This document shows, in pieces, positions 6,471 through 8,857 of a stretch of 8,857 nucleotides of DNA. The translations under genes and the position numbers were made by a program. The notes beneath the pieces are model-generated. The model saw only the letters and a list, made by a program, of their open reading frames with translations. It ran no database searches and was not told the origin of the DNA. Source of the stretch: JAFGBZ01 sp043817715 (GTDB lineage Archaea; Iainarchaeota; Iainarchaeia; Iainarchaeales; JAFGBZ01). The stretch covers positions 1 through 8,857 of the forward strand of contig JBDRGO010000016.1 in assembly GCA_043817715.1 (NCBI GenBank), read 5' to 3'. Numbering within the stretch: position 1 is the first letter of the stretch; each line of letters starts with the position of its first letter.

Positions 6471-6480
6471 TTTAATATAT
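6471..6480 (+). promoter_or_regulatory. Candidate box A for the ATPase gene
   Basis: TTTAATATAT here is an archaeal TATA-type element. Transcription starting about 26 bases downstream (near 6502) would leave a leader of some 24 bases containing the GGATGAT ribosome-binding site at 6516-6522. Nearby alternatives are TTTATAAA at 6453-6460 and CTATAAAC at 6490-6497. Confidence 0.4.
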
Positions 6481-6525
6481 TGCGATATACTATAAACGTT
6501 AGTTTTACTATATTTGGATGATTTT

Positions 6526-8007
6526 ATGGTTGAATTTGATGTTTTGGCTAAACAGAACCCTTGGTGGGCTGATGCAGGCGCGATTGAAGGCGATTATAAG
6601 GTTAAAGAGTTTAATGCTTCTGCTGTCAAGTGGCTTCCGAGGATTAAAAAGCATTTGAATTTGAATGCAGATGTTTTGTATTCTTTAAGGGGGCCAAGGC
6701 AGGTTGGCAAAACAACGCTTGCCAAGAATATTATCCGCGAGGAATTGAAGAAACGGAAGCCATATGAAATTTTTTATTTTACCTGTGATTTGGTAAGTTC
6801 TTCAGTTGAATTAAAGGATATTTTGGAAGCTTATTTGGTTTGGGCGCAAAGGCAGGGCAGTGAGCGCAAGCTGATTATTCTTGACGAAATTTCACGCGTG
6901 AAGGAATGGGAGTTTGCCTTAAAGCATGTACTTGATGTTTTTTCTCCTGAAGGAAAAACATTTATTTTAACCGGTTCAAGTTCATGGGATTTAAAGCACG
7001 GCATTGAACGGCTGCCTGGAAGAAAAGGCGAGTTAAGCGGAGAGCAAAACCATAAAATTTTGCTGCCAATGAAGTTTGCCGAATATGTTGAAACATTGGA
7101 CAGGGAAACTTTTGCCAAAATAAGCGCCATTGGCTTAAATGATAATGCCGTTCGCAAAACAGCTTTCAGGGATTTGATTCAGGGAAATTCGCATAAATGG
7201 ATTGACAAACTGTTGCCTTTTCAGGACAAGCTTGATGCATTATTTGATGATTATTTGCTGACCGGCGGATTAATGCCTGCTGTAAATCAGTTTCATGCAA
7301 AAAAAGAAATCAGCAATTCAGTGTACGAGCTTTATCTGCAGTTTTTTTTCGGCGACCTTGCCAAAATGATGCGTGAGGAAACAACTGCAAAAAAAATTTT
7401 GTCTGCTGTCATTAAACATCAAGGCAAGCCGGTTGGATGGGCTAGGATTGCAAAAAAAACTGATATTAAAACGCCTTTAACCGTGATACAGTATGCTGAT
7501 GTATTGCATAACCTGTTTGCGTTAAACATTTATAATGCATTTGACCAAAACAATAGAATGCCAAGGCATCGTTCGGAAAAAAAGCTTCAGATTCCTAACC
7601 CGTTTTTTTTCCATGCATTCAGGGGCTATGCCGAAAATCCATCAGGAAATTATTTCAATTATGCTATGCAATTTATTCAATCAGGTGAAGGCAAAGCATT
7701 TCTGGCTGAATCAGTTTGCGGAGACCATCTTTCAAGGCTTTCATATAATTTTGCTCCAAGCGATTTGTTTGACCAAAGAAACATGGTTTTTTATGTCCGC
7801 ACTGCCAAAGGCGAAGCAATTGATTTCATTGTCAGGCTGGAAAATGAATTCATTCCAGTTGAAATAAAATACCAAAACCAGATAAACAGCCATGACTTTA
7901 ATGCAATAAAAAAATTCAGGCACGGAATAATCGCATCCAAAAAAACATTTGAGGCAGACGGGCGGCATATAGCAATTCCCCTGCCTTTGCTTTTGCAGTT
8001 CATTTGA
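6526..8007 (+). CDS. AAA ATPase with C-terminal DUF4143 / PD-(D/E)XK-like domain
   Basis: From the ATG at 6526 this is 493 residues; GGATGAT (6516-6522), four bases before, supports it over the in-frame TTG at 6514. The protein opens with LAKQNPWW, a motif I associate with archaeal members of this family. The Walker A motif GPRQVGKTT is at about 56-64, Walker B with LIILDEIS at about 116-123, and FILTGSSS (146-153) is the sensor 1 region. Residues about 235-250 (FDDYLLTGGLMPAVN) begin the DUF4143 part, which ends in a restriction-nuclease-like core: Asp 443 in AIDFIV, and Glu 456 and Lys 458 in PVEIK. All ATPase motifs are intact, and so is the D...ExK core. Proteins of this AAA_14/DUF4143 type are abundant and mobile in archaea; their cellular role is unsettled. 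The gene stands alone, divergent from the wHTH/nucleotidyltransferase pair. Confidence 0.92.
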   Translation: MVEFDVLAKQNPWWADAGAIEGDYKVKEFNASAVKWLPRIKKHLNLNADVLYSLRGPRQVGKTTLAKNIIREELKKRKPYEIFYFTCDLVSSSVELKDILEAYLVWAQRQGSERKLIILDEISRVKEWEFALKHVLDVFSPEGKTFILTGSSSWDLKHGIERLPGRKGELSGEQNHKILLPMKFAEYVETLDRETFAKISAIGLNDNAVRKTAFRDLIQGNSHKWIDKLLPFQDKLDALFDDYLLTGGLMPAVNQFHAKKEISNSVYELYLQFFFGDLAKMMREETTAKKILSAVIKHQGKPVGWARIAKKTDIKTPLTVIQYADVLHNLFALNIYNAFDQNNRMPRHRSEKKLQIPNPFFFHAFRGYAENPSGNYFNYAMQFIQSGEGKAFLAESVCGDHLSRLSYNFAPSDLFDQRNMVFYVRTAKGEAIDFIVRLENEFIPVEIKYQNQINSHDFNAIKKFRHGIIASKKTFEADGRHIAIPLPLLLQFI

Positions 8008-8051
8008 ATTCAAAGAATTCATTTTTTTGTTCAATAAGTTCATTTAAATGA
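8003..8051. repeat. Two 12-bp palindromes after the ATPase gene
   Basis: TTTGAATTCAAA (8003-8014) overlaps the TGA stop of the ATPase gene and TCATTTAAATGA (8040-8051) lies 25 bases further on; both are perfect palindromes. GAATTCA is also directly repeated at 8006 and 8015. They are AT-rich, so part of this may be compositional, but they begin a longer series of inverted repeats in this spacer. Confidence 0.5.
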
Positions 8052-8075
8052 TTTCCCGGATTTATTTTTGATTCA

Positions 8076-8204
8076 ATTTGCCGAAGGCAAATAAGGTTTT
8101 CTTTTTGCAGACGGTGTTTCCCGATTCAAGCAAAGCTTGAATGGGCATCGTAAAAGCCCTGCTTTTACGAATGTTTCTTTTTCAAAAAGAAAAAGCCTCG
8201 CTTT
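8076..8204. repeat. Array of four adjacent short-loop hairpins
   Basis: Inverted repeats follow in order: ATTTGCC/GGCAAAT around GAA (8076-8092); ATTCAAGC/GCTTGAAT around AAA (8124-8142); TCGTAAAAGC/GCTTTTACGA around CCT (8148-8170); and TTTCTTTTT/AAAAAGAAA around a single C (8174-8192). A small fifth, AAAGC/GCTTT around CTC (8192-8204), overlaps the last. All stems are perfect. The second, third and fifth share an AGC-NNN-GCT tip although their stems differ. They lie downstream of the ATPase gene and upstream of the guaA promoter, so they would be in the 3' end of the ATPase mRNA, as terminators or stabilising stems, or be a small repeat element. Confidence 0.7.
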
Positions 8205-8209
8205 AAATG
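8202..8209 (+). promoter_or_regulatory. Box A of guaA, leaderless arrangement
   Basis: TTTAAATG is centred about 25 bases before the guaA ATG, and only pyrimidine-rich sequence without a Shine-Dalgarno lies between. Transcription would therefore begin at or within a few bases of the start codon, giving a leaderless message. Confidence 0.5.
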
Positions 8210-8210
8210 C

Positions 8211-8230
8211 TTTTTTCTTCTATTTTTTTT
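8211..8230 (+). terminator. T-rich tracts, possible archaeal terminator of the ATPase transcript
   Basis: Runs of six and eight T, broken by CTTCTA, fill the bases between the hairpin array and the guaA ATG. Archaeal RNA polymerase terminates at oligo-T tracts, so read-through from the ATPase gene could end here. The same bases are also the initiator region of the guaA promoter, so the call is tentative. Confidence 0.3.
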
Positions 8231-8857
8231 ATGTCCCAAAACAGAATTTTAACAGTTGATTTCGGCTCCCAGTACACTCATCTGCTTGCAAGAAGAATCC
8301 GCCAATTGGGAGTGAAAAGTGAAATTGTTTCTCCAATGAGTTCAACTCAAATGCTTTCTGACTGCAAGGGCTTGATTCTTTCCGGCGGGCCAAAAAGCGT
8401 TTATGACAAAACGGCAATTGAATTCAATTCAATGGTTTTTTCATTAAATAAGCCTGTGTTGGGTTTATGTTATGGCCTGCAGTTAATGGCTTTTTTTTTG
8501 AATGGAAAAGTTGAAAAAGGAAAAACAAAGGAATATGGAAAGGCAAAAATTGAATTAAAGAAAAAAACAGGGCTGTTTTCAGGAATAATGAATAATTCAG
8601 TTGTATGGATGAGCCACGGGGATAAAGTAATTGAAGTGCCGAAAGGGTTTGACTCAATTGCTTCAACTTCTGATTGTGAAATTGCAGGAATGGCAAATGA
8701 ACCCAGACAGTTGTATGGATTGCAGTTCCATCCGGAAGTAACGCATTCAGAGCAGGGAATGAAAATACTGGAAAATTTTATTTTTCAGATATGCAAAGCA
8801 GAAAAAAACTGGAGCATGAAGAATTTTTTGGAAAAAGAAGCAAAAAAAGTAAGGAAA
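8231..8857 (+). CDS. guaA: GMP synthase (glutamine-hydrolysing), glutaminase part, 3' end outside window
   Basis: GMP synthase converts XMP, ATP and glutamine to GMP in the last step of de novo guanine nucleotide synthesis. The 209 visible codons cover the class I glutamine amidotransferase domain, which releases ammonia from glutamine. DFGSQYTHLLARRIR is at 10-24, SGGPKSVYD at 51-59, the nucleophile Cys 80 in GLCYGLQ, the SHGD motif at 128-131, and His 167 and Glu 169 of the triad in FHPEV. A stand-alone archaeal glutaminase subunit would end at about residue 190. Here the frame continues with NWSMKNFLEKEAKKVRK, which matches the junction to the ATP-pyrophosphatase domain in single-chain enzymes, so the gene is probably the fused form. 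The ATG is chosen because the conserved ILTVDFGSQ follows directly and the box A lies at the leaderless distance. Confidence 0.95.
   Translation, partial: MSQNRILTVDFGSQYTHLLARRIRQLGVKSEIVSPMSSTQMLSDCKGLILSGGPKSVYDKTAIEFNSMVFSLNKPVLGLCYGLQLMAFFLNGKVEKGKTKEYGKAKIELKKKTGLFSGIMNNSVVWMSHGDKVIEVPKGFDSIASTSDCEIAGMANEPRQLYGLQFHPEVTHSEQGMKILENFIFQICKAEKNWSMKNFLEKEAKKVRK

Noticed and set aside
7741..8043. Minus-strand open frames of 100 and 70 codons at the end of the ATPase gene
   Set aside because: They are antisense to the conserved DUF4143 nuclease-like core and have no plausible protein features.
8424..8696. 90-codon minus-strand open frame
   Set aside because: Antisense to the conserved glutaminase domain of guaA.

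Overview
The window looks like archaeal chromosome, most likely from a DPANN-type lineage (Diapherotrites or Micrarchaeota-like; this is inference, as no marker gene fixes it). The base composition is AT-rich, intergenic regions carry TTTAAATA-type box A elements, and several starts have GGTGA/GGATGAT Shine-Dalgarno sequences. One start (guaA) has no Shine-Dalgarno and a box A about 25 bases upstream, the mark of a leaderless archaeal transcript. The DUF4143-type ATPase begins with an NPWW motif that I associate with archaeal members.

Bases 4783 to 1 (minus strand) are an uninterrupted four-gene operon: a single-pass membrane coiled-coil protein, a 560-residue exported protein, a 639-residue cysteine-rich exported protein, and a fourth exported protein that runs off the left edge. 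Junctions are an ATGA overlap, a TAA directly abutting ATG, and another probable ATGA overlap, so the four are probably translationally coupled and work together at the cell surface. I recognise none of the four families. A 22-bp perfect inverted repeat lies just upstream and probably overlaps the promoter.

Bases 4784 to 5089 hold no gene. Bases 6304 to 5090 (minus strand) encode a winged-helix regulator followed immediately by a nucleotidyltransferase, the organisation of an AbiE-like (AbiEi/AbiEii, type IV) toxin-antitoxin pair. The nucleotidyltransferase gene appears to start 50 bases further upstream than its open frame allows. Its N-terminus lies in another frame, joined by a -1 shift at a run of seven A residues (minus strand), so it is either frameshift-regulated, phase-variable, recently broken, or misread.

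Divergent from this pair, across a repeat-rich 200-base promoter region, is a plus-strand AAA ATPase with a C-terminal DUF4143/PD-(D/E)XK-like domain (6526 to 8007). Bases 8008 to 8230 contain an unusual series of palindromes and short-loop hairpins. Finally, guaA (GMP synthase) begins at 8231 and is cut by the right edge; its sequence past the glutaminase domain suggests the fused two-domain form.
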